Of a DNA stretch of 64,000 nt, positions 37,101 through 49,552 are shown one piece after another. The notes beneath the pieces were generated by a model that made no database searches, had not been told where the DNA came from, and worked only from the letters and a program-made list of their open reading frames with translations. Where the stretch lies: the NCBI GenBank assembly GCA_009760855.2, contig WPIO01000264.1, positions 62,001 to 126,000 on the forward strand, in the 5' to 3' direction. This DNA is from Cristatella mucedo (Eukaryota > Bryozoa > Phylactolaemata > Cristatellidae). The first letter of the stretch is position 1. Every line of letters begins with the position of its first letter. A program made the translations under genes and the position numbers.

Positions 37101-38221
37101 CTTTGCCTATGCATAAGTTGCTCCCACGTCTTGAAGAATATTTTTAAGTTCGAGCCATGAAGCAGAAAATCCTCACTACCCCCTGAAGATGATTAACTAT
37201 TAGGGCTCGTATGGTACTGGACATATAGGGATACTGAATGGGCTAACCATTAATTGTTTTTTCAAAAGAGAAGAAACCTACCATGAAACTATAAAAGTGT
37301 TTGATCGCTTCATATCTGATGGCATGAGAAGCCTGTATTAAGACTGTTTTTGTATTTGATCCTACTTACAACTCTTGCTACAAAATAATGCGGATAAACT
37401 CCTAAAATATTAAATTAATTAAATGGAAAAAGTAATAGAATTGTTATAACGGATTATACACTGTTTTATTTATAAATGTGGGAGCACTATCGTGTCAAAG
37501 CTCACCCTACGGCAGCTGTTTTTACTTTAAGTGGAATGCATTTTACTGGGCATTTAATTATTTCTCTGCTCCAAATTACATTAACTTTGTAATGCTTGAA
37601 CCCAAGCAATCAAGAGCTGCAAATGAAGCTGTTCATAGAGAAAAGGCCAGGCATTATTGATTGCTGCCTATTCACTGAAAAACTGCTTGACACACGTTTC
37701 GCTATGATAGAATAAAGTTAGATTCAATCCTCTCTACCCCTATCTCTCATTCTCTCTGTCTATCTGATTAATTCCTGTCGTCTTGTCTCTCCGTATCTTC
37801 TTTTCTTGATGCCTCTCTAAGAGAAAGAGAAAGAGAAAAAGCCGCCTCTCTCTCCTCTCTCCTTCTCTCCTCGCTCTTTCTCTTCTTCTCTCCTCTCTCT
37901 CACTTTTACTCTCTCTATTTGTCTATAAGCTTTTTCCCTAATTAGATAATTATCAGATAGCTTTTAAAATTTAACTGAATGATGTATAATTTTGTTAGAG
38001 TTATTTGGTTGCACGTGTTGATACCCTTTATCGGTTTTTTCATCAACGATCTATTCGTCTAACTGAAAGATGAGAGTACGCATTTTGCTTGCTTCTCAGC
38101 AAAAATGAGTCATCGGCAATTTCACGATATTTTGCCGGTGACCGTTTACGAAATAGCCGTATCACAGAGGCTTGTTTTGTCGTGCCCAAGCTGAGTACAA
38201 CTGTAGCTCCGTATCACCTAC
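34194..38221. other. Intron 5, no gene or known repeat recognised
   Basis: Only short open frames. A pyrimidine-rich CT tract lies at about 37735-37925. None of the LINE or SINE families was recognised here, unlike the other large introns. Confidence 0.5.
37735..37925. repeat. CT-rich low-complexity tract
   Basis: Imperfect TCTC runs with an inverted GAGAAAGAGAAAGAG segment at 37820-37840, so the tract can fold on itself. Confidence 0.85.
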
Positions 38222-38308
38222 CTGGATTATGTGACTCTTATTAGTCACGTTGGGCATAATCACGATAGAGCACCAGTAGGACGTCACGGTGGTATTAACG
38301 ACAGCAAT
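38222..38308 (-). CDS. Monooxygenase exon 5: start of N-terminal copper domain
   Basis: This short exon adds 29 residues (about 190-218). Its core TVTSYWC corresponds to the family signature TTYWC that opens the Cu2-monooxygenase domain, and SHII corresponds to HHII/HHVI about 15 residues later. Two N-glycosylation sequons (NTT, NVT) are present. Acceptor CCTTTTAG|ATT and donor CAG|GTAGGT are phase 0. The 76-bp intron before it is one of three very small introns in the gene. Confidence 0.9.
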
Positions 38309-38384
38309 CTAAAAGGCAAGTCGGTTGATTATTTGGATTCAAATTACTTCATGAGAATGTAATGGGTATTGCACGATTTCTTAC

Positions 38385-38549
38385 CAGCTTTGGAATTGGG
38401 TCTATGCTAAACACGCCTGTGTCGGCTGGTGCTGCCGGAACTGTATTGAGAATGTAAACATTGACCGTTCCTCTGTTGCTGGCGTGATATTGAGGAACTC
38501 CAGAGGCATTAACGGATCCATAGCAATATATAACTTTCATTGTGTATTG
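38385..38549 (-). CDS. Monooxygenase exon 4: end of DOMON domain and linker
   Basis: The exon adds 55 residues (about 135-189). It carries VIYCYG and then PQYHASNRGTVNVYILN, matching the V-x-W-A-Y-G and YHxxNRGT strand pair that closes the DOMON domain in MOXD1-like proteins. The rest is a linker rich in Pro and Ala. Acceptor CTTACTTAG|CAA and donor CTG|GTAAGA are both phase 0. Only 76 bp separate it from exon 5. Confidence 0.92.
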
Positions 38550-39314
38550 CTAAGTAAGAGAAAACAACCAAACAGTAACACCAAATTTTAAGGAATAATA
38601 GTGGCCAGATAGAATCTGGATAGAAAGCATTGTCTTACGATGTGCCCGGCGAAAAGTAAGAACGTTTTCCGGCAAAAATATTGGCGTTAGTTTAGGCAGC
38701 GTTATTACTGGTACAATTTTGGTCAATAAAGTCCATCGTAGTAAGGCTAACTAATTTATTCAGTTTGGCAATTTTGAATTCAGCAACCGTAGTGTGCTAT
38801 AGATCCTTTTATTTGAATATGACTCAATCCCGAGAGAATTCTCTTATGCTAAAAGTAAGATTTATTTAATTCAAAGAGCCTTAGAGGGAGTGCTTGAGTT
38901 TTTTTTATTAAAATAGTCACATCAATTTTTTTCTACCTTTTTTATGTCTGAATGCAGCCTAGTTTAAGTACAGCAATTTACCTTCGCCTTAGGCTATGAT
39001 ATTTAACTTTTTTTTAAATCTCCGTCTATACAAGCCAGCTCATAGCACCAAGATAACAAAAAGCTGGAATGCTAATTTTGTCAGATCGCTTAGGCATATG
39101 CAACTATAAGCAGTCATTTCCAAGTTACAAGTGTTAAGAACTATTCAAGTTGCAATATATCACGTGGGCCCAGTTAGCTTTTTATTCATTGAATAATCAG
39201 TCAGACATGCTCTGACTGTAGCAATGTGCTGTGCTTCGTACTCCGCTTGCTTATTGACCTGTGAAACCTTCCTTTATGGTTATTAAACAGCTATGGAATC
39301 TCCTCCATCACTAA

Positions 39315-39645
39315 TAAGCTGCATTGCTTGCTCTAACAACTCTGCTATGCTTCCCACTTTCTATTTGCTACGTGAGACTACTCTCCTACTACCGACTATG
39401 GCTCATTCTTTTCACCGGTCCTGAGCTGCTACTTCCATGCTACTCACTACATCAACTGCTCTCCGGACTTTTTTATGCTTCCTACTTTCTCTTTGTTGCG
39501 TCAGACGAGGTTTTTCGGCTACCGAGTGCACACCGGAAGCTGCTTAGGCTGTGAGTGAGCTATACAGAAATCTCCTGCGTAACACCCACATAGTCTTTGT
39601 GTCTCTATGGAGTTACAGATGGTGATACATTACATACATTACTTA
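39315..39645 (+). mobile_element. LINE B 3' fragment
   Basis: CTCTGCTATGCTTCCCACTT, then GAGCTATACAGAAATCTCCT, GCGTAACACCCACATAGTC and GGAGTTACAGATGGTGATAC ATTACATACATTAC match the LINE B 3' end at 24100-24290. The tail unit is ACATT-like. Confidence 0.85.
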
Positions 39646-40235
39646 GGGATTATATGTCGTTCCGAATTAGGTTAATTCAGTAGGTAGAAGGTAAACAAAT
39701 ATCCAGCGTGCTAAGGCAGTCAAATTACATGAAAACGACACTTAGTAAACTTAGCCGAGGGCCCAGAAATGGCAATCATTATTTGAACTTTCGTTGGGTC
39801 ATGATTATGGAATAGCTGTTCAGTCTTTCATACCTTGAGCAGAGTGATAATTTCGTATGCGATGCTAAGCCTTTTAAAATGCTCAGGTGAAGAGAGCAAT
39901 TTAATATGGAAAGTGTAACTAAGTTACTATAGGTTATAATCCATTTGCTTTATCGAAGTGAGGTAGGACAGTGAAGTGAGAAGTAGTTTAATGTGATGGC
40001 ATTATTGATGTTTGTGATTAAAGAGATACCTGCAATGTTGTATGCCACCTGCGACAATTTTATCACAGAGACTTGTAGACTGGTAAGTAGTAAGGTGTAG
40101 AACTCAGTAAAAGGTGATGTAATCACGCTAGACTATAATACTCTTACATAGATTAGCCAAACGTTTTTCAAGGCTGCCAATCTGCAAGAAGACATACTTG
40201 GAACATCCTTTCGACCTTGCTTAAGCTGATACACT

Positions 40236-40430
40236 CTTAATAGCTCCACTGCCGTCTTGAATCAGCCATGTTTCCTATTTATTTTTTGGAAGATAAAGTA
40301 CGTTCGCTGCCTCGTGCTTTTCAAAATCCGCTTAGGCTTTGAGTGAGCTACAGAAAAAAGCCTTCCGTATACACATTTAGTGCTTAAGGTATTTTTGAGT
40401 TTCAGATTAAGATATATTATACTATATCAG
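40236..40430 (+). mobile_element. LINE B 3' fragment, degraded
   Basis: CCGCTTAGGCTTTGAGTGAG with CTACAG and GTTTCAGATTAAGATATATT correspond to the LINE B end with many substitutions. Confidence 0.6.
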
Positions 40431-40749
40431 TTTGGAGCTGATGTCGTTAAGTTAAATTTCGCTTTAGAGCTCTTAAACAGATAGCTGTCGCATGTAATAA
40501 CAAATTAGCTGGCTTATTTAGATGTTTAAGCAATCATATTTTTCAAGATGTTATGCTATGTTGAAATTTAGGTTAGTTATTATTTCGTAGTATTTGCTTG
40601 ACTTTGCATACATTTAAATATTACTGAGTTTTGCCAACCATTTAAAAACTCAAAACTTAAAACTTGGACGAACGTAACGTGTGGAATCCTGAGGTCAACC
40701 GCCGTCTCTATGGCATCACTGTATACTGCCAATAACCTAACTAACTACG

Positions 40750-40905
40750 CCGAGCTGGTTTGGTCCAGCGGATAAGGTGCTCACCCCGACCAACTTCTTG
40801 CTAAAGTCGTGGGCTCGAGCCCCAAGGCACATGTGAAGCTCCTGAATAGATATTCTGAATAGAGTTCTCTTGGGGCGCTATATAAATTAGCTATATATAT
40901 ATTTA
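40750..40905 (+). mobile_element. SINE family 1 copy
   Basis: CTGGTTTGGTCCAGCGGATA, then GTGGGCTCGAGCCCCAAGGC (B box), and a 3' end with a small internal repeat (GAATAGATATTCTGAATAGA) before GTTCTCTTGGGGCGCT. Confidence 0.85.
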
Positions 40906-41139
40906 TTTGACAAGACTGAAATTTTTCATGCATATAAAGCCCCGAGAGAGCTAAAATTCCATCAGCTTAATTTACAATTTTCTGAACGTTTTTCGATAAA
41001 AAAAAACGTAATTAAACGTATTCCATCATCGTTAGCCTACGATGATTGCTTTCACTATCAATGAAAGCAAAAAGGCTTAAGGTAGGTTGCCAAAGCACGC
41101 AGATCGAACGATTTGAGATTAAATTAGTTTGATCTTATC

Positions 41140-41878
41140 ACAGTAAAGTAACTCGATCCATGCATTCGCGACATGCCGTCTCGAATTCTGCAACTCACTG
41201 CTTAATGGCCTACCGGCAAGTGCAATAAGGCGATTACAGCTGGTGCAAGACTCTGCAGCTAGGCTTGTCTGTCTTGAGCTTCGCAGTTCCCTCGTTACAC
41301 CACTTCTCGCCGACCTGCACTGGCTACCAGACAAGCAACGGATTGATTTCAAGGTTTTGTCACTCTCACTTTTAGGTCATTTCCTTCTTTGGCTCAAGCC
41401 TATCTCTCTGATATTCTCCCCTATCAGGCCAACCATCGTACCGCGCGCTTTTCGGAATCCAACAGCCAGGAAATACCTCGGAAAAACTTCAAATCTTTTG
41501 GAGACCGTGCATTTAGTTCGTATGCTCCCAAAGCCTGGAACTCCCTCCCGACTTGCGTCACAACATCCCCTGACCTGACCACATTTGAAAAGAACTTCAA
41601 AACACACCTATTTAGGACAGCATTTAGTCGGTCCCTGTGATTTGTCCTTCATGTGCTTATGAGTGCTGACACTATGCATGCTGTCACTAACCACATTTGC
41701 ATGCTAACGCTGTGCATGTGACCCCTAACCATTTTATCCATTTTGTTTGTTTATCAAGCATGATATTACTGACCATTCAATGGCATTTCCCTTTGCAGCA
41801 AATGTAAAGCGCCTAGAGAGAGATCGAGTTCTCTGATGGAACTTTATCAAGTGTATTATTAGTATTATTATTATCGAT
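41140..41878 (+). mobile_element. LINE A, 5'-truncated copy
   Basis: It covers the RT C-terminus (HAFATCRLEFCNSLLNGLP, then [20 protein letters not shown], then [19 protein letters not shown]), the 3' UTR, the hairpin AAAGCGCCTAGAGAGAGATC GAGTTCTCTGATGGAACTT and a TTATTATTATT tail. A frameshift separates 41243-41350 from 41389-41640. It lies in intron 3. Confidence 0.9.
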
Positions 41879-42409
41879 AAATACAGCCTCCAGTCACTAA
41901 GGTGGGTGGATACAGAAGCCACACGTTAGAAAGTCCGAAGACCTTAACGGCTATAAATGTAGTACACAGAGAAAAAGCCGGTACTTCGGCTTCAACAATA
42001 ATGTAAATGTTTAAGGTCATAAAGTGAAACCGTCTTACCCTGAGGCAAAGTCATGAGGGCTACTGAAACATATTAGATATCGTAGTTTTAGTTATGGCGG
42101 CTATGAAGCAACGAGTTTACTTTAGCGAATGAAAGCTGATGGTAACAGGAAGGCTCTCAGGCACATTCTCTACTAATAGAGATGAGAGTTGGTATTGCTT
42201 TAGTTGGGATTGCTTATGGAGCTGTGAATTTAGAATGTCTATTCTGCAGATAAAATGGCCAAAATATATCCAGAAGCCCTGTAGAGGAACCTGTTTTAAT
42301 CTTTCAAAGTAACTTTCTTTTATTTAAAATTAAAATCAATGTTATAATGCAGTTACTGTTTATTGATAATTTTCAGTCTACCCCATGTTACTGCCCCTCT
42401 ATATTCATA

Positions 42410-42552
42410 TTCATATATTCATATATTATTAATATAATATATAATAATATATATAATAATATATATATATAATATATAATATATAATAATATATAATAAT
42501 AATAATATAATAATAATATATATATATAATAATAATATATATAATATATTTC
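42410..42552. repeat. AT/AATA microsatellite
   Basis: About 140 bp of ATATAATAATATATA-type repeats, flanked on both sides by TTCATATATTCATA, a short direct repeat. Confidence 0.95.
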
Positions 42553-43224
42553 ATATATTCATAGAAGCTAGACGATCATAAGCACATAAGCAGAAGGGCT
42601 CTGCAGTCACATCTTTCGACTTTTAATCGTGAAGCCTGCAACATGAAAGCTTTCTTTCATGAGGGAAATTCAGTGATACCTGTCAATTCCTTCAGGAGAT
42701 TGGCTTGTAGGCTTTTTAAAGTACCACTTGCTTCATGCAAACTGACCTTTTAGTGCGAGGAGAAACTTATTTTCACTACCTAACGTGGCGTCAACTCTCA
42801 GCTGTTGTAATCGTTCCAATAGCCTAAATTAAAAACTTTTGTAAACTTTTTTCAGCGTCTCCTTATCAAGCAGAATTTCTCAGTATCAGCATTCTGCAAA
42901 TTCGCTTGTTTTCGTTCTATTATCCAATGGCTCCGGAATGCAGTTACCCATGTCTTCTCCAGTCCCACCACAGATCTTCCGACTCGTGTCATTCGGTTGT
43001 ACGTCCAGCGACTTACATTTTCTTGCATATGACTTGCGTGCTTCTGATACAGAAATTCCGGGACACTAAATGGTGTGTCTATAGTGAATAATATCAGAGA
43101 ATGATGCTTTAAGGCTGTTAGTAGCAACGAAGTAACTTTCTATCTTCAAGCTAAGAAACGGATCACAATAAAAAGCACCATGCACCAAAGTTCGCTAGCT
43201 TAGCATATATACTTATAAGGATTG

Positions 43225-43310
43225 CAGTTATTTAGTAATATATATATATTTAGTAATATATATATATTTAGTAATATATATATATATTTAGTAATATATA
43301 TATATATTTA

Positions 43311-43379
<69 letters not shown>

Positions 43380-43425
43380 CTATATATATATATATCTATA
43401 TATATATATATATATATATATTGAC
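43225..43425. repeat. (TA)n tract with a TTTAGTAATA minisatellite
   Basis: About four to five units of TATATATATTTAGTAA run into more than 100 bp of pure TA. It lies about 100 bp from exon 3 of the host gene. Confidence 0.95.
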
Positions 43426-43519
43426 GCTCTAGATAAGATCATTACAATAGAAATATAATCCAGTATGACTGTGAGCCAAGCAGCAATGAGGGAAGGTGTG
43501 GTTGTGTTACAGGCGATAC

Positions 43520-43666
43520 CTTTATAGGCATGTCGTCTGGATCGCATGTGTCGAGAGCTCTGGTAAATGTGGCTTTCATCTGCCCGTTTGATACACTGCC
43601 ATAAATCAGAACGTAGTCCTGCTTGGCATCTAATGGCGGTACAGAGGTACTCACACCATGTCGGTC
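43520..43666 (-). CDS. Monooxygenase exon 3: middle of DOMON domain
   Basis: The exon adds 49 residues (about 86-134). It contains PPLDAKQDYVLIYGS and then FTRALDTCDPDDMPI, matching the family signatures D-x-x-QD-x-x-L-x-x-GS and the very conserved R-x-LDTCDPxDxPI. The acceptor TTTTTTCAG|GAC and donor AAAG|GTATCG flank it in phase 0 on both sides. It begins about 100 bp beyond a long (TA)n tract at 43225-43425. Confidence 0.93.
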
Positions 43667-44864
43667 CTGAAAAAATTAGCACAACTATGCAAGAAATCTA
43701 GCAACAGGAAATTTTGGAAGCATTTGGGATCCAACATTTTTCAAAAGAATGCAAAGACGAAGTACCGATTGAGTTATCCGTTGGACAAGGCGCCATATTA
43801 TAGGTACTGCTAACATCTTGAGCTGCTGTAGTGCTATAGCTGACTCTTTCCGAGTATGAGTAAGATGCCTAACTTTAATTTTCCATCTAAAGCTCAAGAC
43901 ACTGCTCTTAGATACTAACCTTTTTAAACCATTTTGAGAAAAAAATAACGATGCATGAATATTTTTTCACCCCTGAGCTTAGAAGCTTCGTCATGCATGA
44001 ATAATCTACATGAGTTTTAGTGCTAGGAAATGAAATGAGAAATAAGTTAGTCGTGAAAGCGTGGTGCATTAAGCAATATTTTCTTCAGAAAGTCAGTCAA
44101 GCGCTTGCGTGAGTAAAAATTTCTCTTTTGTTAGGGCATACTGCATCGAGTACATGCCTGGCCATTAATCAATAGTACAACTAACCATCGCAGTGGTCCA
44201 TATGTCTCATGATTGCTTCCGAACTGCTGCAACGTTGGACTCAGTACTGACTAGAGAGTCTTCAGATTTTGCATTAGTGAAATTTCTACCGAAGCAAACA
44301 CCAACAATTTTGCAGATTTTTTGTGGGGAATGCATTAATTGTCATCCGAGATTTTCCTACACATTAATTGTGCAAACTAGCCATTTTGCAAGGCTCCATA
44401 TCACCATAGATCCAATCCATGTATACGATTTAGACCTCCTTCAATGTTATATAAATACTTTATTTTGCTAGTAATTTTATTTTTATTCTATTAATTCTGT
44501 TCTTTTTATCCTTCATTCATTTTTATTGTTCTGGCTACAGTTCTTACTAACCAGTGGGCATAAGTGTCCGACAGTTGACTTTAGCATGCTAGCCTTATCG
44601 GGATACTAGTTTGCTTCTGAATGCTTGATACCGCTCACACGTTACTTACTCTTAGGTACTGATTCTCTTAAAGCTAGATATAAATAACCTTCAAGCGGAT
44701 TACAATCTCTTAGGGTGCTAGACTAATGACCTAATATTATATTAGTAATTAATATTAAATATAATTTTTTGGTTGAAATGACGCGGCAGCACATTCTCAT
44801 TGTTGTTCCCAGTTAATTATCATCGATATATTTAGACATCTCGATTAGTTTTTTAGATAGATGT

Positions 44865-44945
44865 GAAGAAGCATATATGCCGAATGCTCACATATTGACT
44901 GCTATATAAATGAGGCTATGACATCAGTTAACGCTTTAAAATTTT
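44865..44945 (+). mobile_element. SINE family 2 3' end, degraded
   Basis: GACTGCTATATAAATGAGGC and TATGACATCAGTTAACGC match the 3' part of SINE 2 with substitutions. Confidence 0.5.
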
Positions 44946-45151
44946 TGTTATTTTGAGATCAACGGCAATCTTGTAAGTGTGAATGGATTTCTTTTGGCCG
45001 TCTCATTTACGGTCTTATTACGTACCTGCAAGATCAGGCCACTTTCAATCAATTTAGTTGCTGATATCATAGTATCAGCAACGTCAAACCAGCGATTTAA
45101 ATTACTTTGAGTAGGTTTAAGGTGTTCATCTTAAGTAAAATAATTCATTAC

Positions 45152-45321
45152 CTGTATACTGACAATCCCACCGAGTGAAGTTACAGTGACAATGTCAGCG
45201 CCCACCATTCCTCCAGTTGGGGAAAATCCAAGTCCGAGAAATCCAGTTGTATTAGCTGTCAGCGTTATCGTCACGCTAGTATTTGTATATGTCCAGGTCA
45301 TCCAGTAGCCGATGCTTGCCG
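45152..45321 (-). CDS. Monooxygenase exon 2: first half of DOMON domain
   Basis: The exon adds 56 residues (about 30-85). The pattern W-x-Y, then TTGFLGLGFSPTGGMVGAD, is the typical DOMON opening of DBH and MOXD proteins (GxxGxGxSPxGxMxGAD). The acceptor is TTTTCAG|CG and the donor is CAG|GTAATG. The 5' phase fits exon 1 and the 3' phase is 0. The intron towards exon 1 is about 10.2 kb and contains half of the duplicated blocks and several LINE insertions. Confidence 0.92.
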
Positions 45322-45529
45322 CTGAAAATTTGAGCCAATCTTAAAAGACCAACCACACAAGGTACAAACATTTGTGGACACTGTAATAGAAAAATGGCTA
45401 AACGGACTCACTGCATCACCCCGAAAGTGTTTCATAACTGCTGTTGTCCTAGCAGCCCTAAAAGCAACGATTATTTATAAAATTAACCTAAACCTGCAAG
45501 TTCCTTGTTGCTTTGCTTTGTCTGGATCT

Positions 45530-45622
45530 AAGTGCTTACAGAAAATTGTAAGTGCCTACAGAGAAATTGAGTTACCTGAGTGCACCTATCAAGTGTGTTT
45601 TTATTATTTCAATTAATATTAG
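45530..45622 (+). mobile_element. LINE A 3' tail, degraded
   Basis: GTGCCTACAGAGAAATTGAG, TTACCTGAGTGCACCTATCA and AGTGTG resemble the terminal hairpin; the tail is reduced to TTATTATTT. Confidence 0.6.
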
Positions 45623-46009
45623 TATGCGTAATCGTAAAATTTGACAGCGAGCACTTATCACCAAGTGAGTAACTAAGCCATTTGAGCTTCCTGCTAGCAA
45701 ATCGAAAAAGCTAATAAAAAAATTTCATTTCCTTAATGCCTTAGGGAGAATTTCTTATTCTCATTATGCTTTCATACTTCAAAATGACTCTAAATTCCCG
45801 CACATAATGCGCGAAGCCAAATATATTAGGAACAGGTTATTTTTCCCGCCCTTTGTCTACCAGACCTTTTTTAGGTAGGTGCACGATGTATAAGTTCTTT
45901 TTTATAAATTCCGCATTCCCAAATAATTAATTAAGCAATTAATTATTCGGAGAACTCTTTTACCTCTGCATTTTCAAATTTTGCTTTACTTCAAGTACTG
46001 TTGAGTACT

Positions 46010-46118
46010 AAGAAAATCACTTTGCAGCAAATGTAAAGCGCCTAGAAAGAGATTAAGTTCTCTGAAGGCGCTTCATTAAGTGCAATATTATTATTATTAT
46101 TATTATTAATATTATAGT
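46010..46118 (+). mobile_element. LINE A 3' tail fragment
   Basis: CAGCAAATGTAAAGCGCCTA, AAGAGATTAAGTTCTCTGAA and GGCGCTTCATTAAGTGC form an almost intact hairpin, followed by about eight ATT units. Good reference copy for the 3' end. Confidence 0.9.
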
Positions 46119-47012
46119 AAATTTTGTTCACCCAAAATTAAAGTGTTTGCTGACAACGATCCCTTTGGCTTGTTAGCCAAGCTTCCTGTTCCTTTCACTT
46201 ACGAATTTGTTAAGAAGTCTGGCAGGGGGAGCTATTGTAAACATCAAACTTTCCGAAAACAGCAAGTTAATGCAAAACGCGTGCACAGACTAACAGCTAA
46301 ATTTAACTTATCTCACCGATTGGCAAACTTTCCGTGAAGAACAGCACAACAAAGACGCGGGAAAGAATCAAACTTCTGCTGCAAACACATTTTATCCTAC
46401 ATTGTTTCAAAGTTTCTTAAAGTGCATAAGTCACGACAAATTTGAGCCTTTAAAAAATTGCTGTAGTTAGAAGATGTCTTTCTCCACCACACATTAAAAA
46501 ATGGAATGAATAACTTATTATTTCTATATTTGGATATGTTATTAACCGTTCGCTAATATTTGTAGCACAATGACCGGTAGCTGTATCCACCTCACTATGG
46601 AAAGCTTGCTCAGCAAAGAGAATGACATCAGGTGCTGCCCTCCCAGCATATTCGTATTGAGCTCGCTCCTCCGTAGACAATCTTGTTTGATCTCTCTAGT
46701 CATTTAGGATAATTCAATTTTTGAACCTTATAAAACTCGCATCTGCTTAGTTTTCGGTAAAATTATATCCCAGTCCGTGCGGAATAGAACTCCATTAAGT
46801 GGTTTTTTGGATTCACTTCTCTTCAGTCATTCAGGTCTTTTCAATATGATAACGTCTCCGTTCCATTCTTTCTAATCAAAGCAACTAAAGTCTGGAGCAT
46901 AGCGGGTCTTCGATTTCCCTGTTTCCTTTGCGTACCTGATCAACATTGATTGAGTGAAGTTGATCGTGGGGAAGCAGAAAACCGGCAGTTAGATCATATT
47001 TCTGTCGTCTGT
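46119..47012. other. No gene recognised (part of intron 1)
   Basis: Short open frames on both strands (46143-46337 plus, 46450-46680 minus) show no family features. The tandem duplication begins near the right end. Confidence 0.5.
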
Positions 47013-47090
47013 ATACTCCTTTCAGTGGAATGACCCTGAGCTTTGACAGGCTTTCAAAAGCTCAATACCTTACAGATTTTTTACAATTAA

Positions 47091-47816
47091 TAATAATAAT
47101 AATAATATTGCACTTGATACAGCGCCCTCAGAGAACTTAATCTCTTTCTAGGCGCTTTACATTTGCTGCAAAGTGATACGCAACAGAATAGTAAGTAAAA
47201 TCATGCTTGAAAAACAAACAAAATGAATAACATGGTTAGGGGTTACATGCACTGGGTCAGCATGCAAATGTGGTTAGGGGCAGCATGAACAGTGTCAGCA
47301 CGCATAAGCACATTGAGGACGAATCACAAGGACCCACTAAATGCTGTCCTAAATAGGTATGTTTTTAAGTTTCTTTTAAATGTGGTCAGGTCAGGGGATG
47401 TTCTGATGCAGGTCGGTAGGGAGTTCCAGGCTGTGGGAGCATACGAGCTATATGCACGGTCTCCAAAGGATTTAAGGTTTGTACGAGGTATTTCTAGACT
47501 GTTGGATTCCGAAAAGCGAGTGGTACGATGCTTGGCCTGATGGGGTAGTATATCTGAAAGATAGGCTGGAGCCATAGAATGAAGAGACCTAAAAGTGAGC
47601 GACAAAACCTTGAAGTCAATCCGTTGCTTGACTGGTAACCAGTGCAGGTCGGCGAGAAGTGGAGTAATGTGGCAACTGCGACGTTCACGACAGACAAGCC
47701 TAGCTGCAGAGTTTTGCACCAGCTGCAATCGCCTGATCGCACATGCTGGTAGGCCAGTAAGCAGTGAGTTGCAGAAGTCGAGACGAGATGTCACGAATGC
47801 ATGGACCAACATGGAC
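47091..47816 (-). mobile_element. LINE A insertion, 5'-truncated, with target-site duplication
   Basis: On the minus strand a 167-codon frame (47827-47324) covers the RT C-terminus, from [19 protein letters not shown] to [19 protein letters not shown] and RTAFSGSL, then 3' UTR, hairpin and (TTA)n tail at the left. It is flanked by CAATTAA (47084-47090) and CAATTGA (47817-47823). The duplicate locus has a single CAATTTA at 60021-60027, the empty site. Confidence 0.93.
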
Positions 47817-48202
47817 CAATTGATCATTACTTCTCAAGCAGATATTTTTAAAGGCCTGAATAGAGATTGATTAGTTTTGGGATGATGTAAAAGAACACAT
47901 GGTTATCCTTAGTGTTCAGTTGGAAACAGCTATTGAAAAGCTAGATCGTTAAATTTTGAACAACCTAAATCTATGGCTCTGGATGCATTGTTCGATATAA
48001 AAACACCACGAGGGGCTTCTGAAGTTAAGGGGGTACTTTTATTACTCCCCTCATCTATTTTTATCGTCTCATTTTTTCCAACGATAGCTACATCTTCCAT
48101 TCTTTTTATTGCAGAGACATTCGGGCTCCATGTAGTCTCCAAAAAATTACTAGGCTATGTTATAGTGCACTTTCATCCATCTATTGCTTCAATGCAGCTT
48201 TT

Positions 48203-49552
48203 GATACCATCGATCACAAAGTTCTTCTAGAGCGCCTCTCATCTCGCCTGGGCATCACTGGCACTGCTCTGCAGTGGTTCAGGTCCTATCTCAGTGGGAG
48301 ACTCCAGAGTATTGCCGTGAATGGACAAAGATCATCTGAAGTACCTCTGAAATATGGAGTACCTCAGGGCTCAGTGCTAGGTCCGGTTCTTTTCACGGTT
48401 TATACTCTGCCTCTTGCTGATGTGATTGCCAAGCACAATCTAGGCTTTCAATTCTATGCAGATGACACTCAGTTGTACTTTTGCTTTGATCTCTCACAGC
48501 CTTCGAGCACCTCAAATTCTCTAAACTCACTAGCTGCAAGCATTGATGACATCCGCACATGGATGGCAGCAAATTTTCTAAAACAACGATGATAAAACTA
48601 ACTTACTAGTTATGGGCAAACCCATTGTGATTCAGAGATTGGAAAGGCTGACTCTCAAAATTGGCTCTGCCAGCATATCTCCAGTTGAATCAGCTCCAAA
48701 TCTAGGTGTCATATTCCAAAGCGACCTCTCGTTAGACGACCACATCAGCTCCACAGTCAAAGCCGCCTATTTTCAGCTTCATAACATTGCTAAAATTCGG
48801 GCCTGTTTAGATAAAAATACCGCGTCCAAGTTGGTCCATGCATTCGTGACATCTCGTCTCAACTTCTGCAACTCACTGCTCACTGGCCTACCAGCATGTG
48901 CGATCAGGCGATTGCAGCTAGTGCAAAACTCTGCAGCTAGGCTTGTCTGTCGTGAGCGTTGCAGTTGCCACATTACTCCCCTTCTCTCCGACCTGCACTG
49001 GCTACCAGTCAAGCAACGGATTGACTTCAAGGTTTTGTCACTCACTTTTAGGTCCCTTCATCCCATGGCACCAGCCTATCTCTCAGATATACTACCCCAT
49101 AAGGCTAAGCATCGTACCACCCGCTCTTCGGAATCCAACAGTCTAGAAATACCTCATACAAACCTTAAATCTTTTGGAGACCGTGCATTTAGTTCATATG
49201 GTCCCAAAGCCTGGAACTCTCTCCCGACCTGCGTCAGTACATCCCCTGACCTGACCACATTTAAAAGGAACCTAAAAACACACCTATTTAGGACAGCATT
49301 CAGTGGGTCCCTGTGATTCGTCCTCAATGTGCTTATGCGTGCTGACACTGTGCATGCTGCCACTAACCACATTTGCATGCTGACCCTGTTCATGTCACCC
49401 CTAACCATATTATTCATTTCGTTTGTTTTTTCAAGCATGACTTTGCTTACCTTTCAATTGCATTTCACTTTACAGCAAATGTAAAGTGCCTAGAGAGAGA
49501 TTAAGTTCTCTGAGGGCGCTTTATCAAGTGAATTATTAGTATTATTACTATT
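48203..49552 (+). mobile_element. LINE A insertion, youngest-looking copy, with target-site duplication
   Basis: This 1350-bp 5'-truncated copy starts at DTIDHKVLLERLSSRLG. It has frames 48317-48592 ([30 protein letters not shown] intact) and 48612-49316 (RT C-terminus to FSGSL and a stop), separated by one frameshift. The hairpin AAAGTGCCTAGAGAGAGATT AAGTTCTCTGAGGGCGCTTT and a TTATTA tail end it. It is flanked by AGCTTTT at 48196-48202 and 49553-49559; the duplicate has one AGCTTTT at 60403-60409. Confidence 0.95.

Noticed and set aside
43225-43425. CRISPR-like or satellite array
   Set aside because: Units are simple TA and TTTAGTAATA repeats without unique spacers; in an animal genome this is a microsatellite.
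47292-47870. Plus-strand frames at 47292-47540 and 47595-47870
   Set aside because: They are the complementary strand of the LINE A RT frame at 47324-47827.
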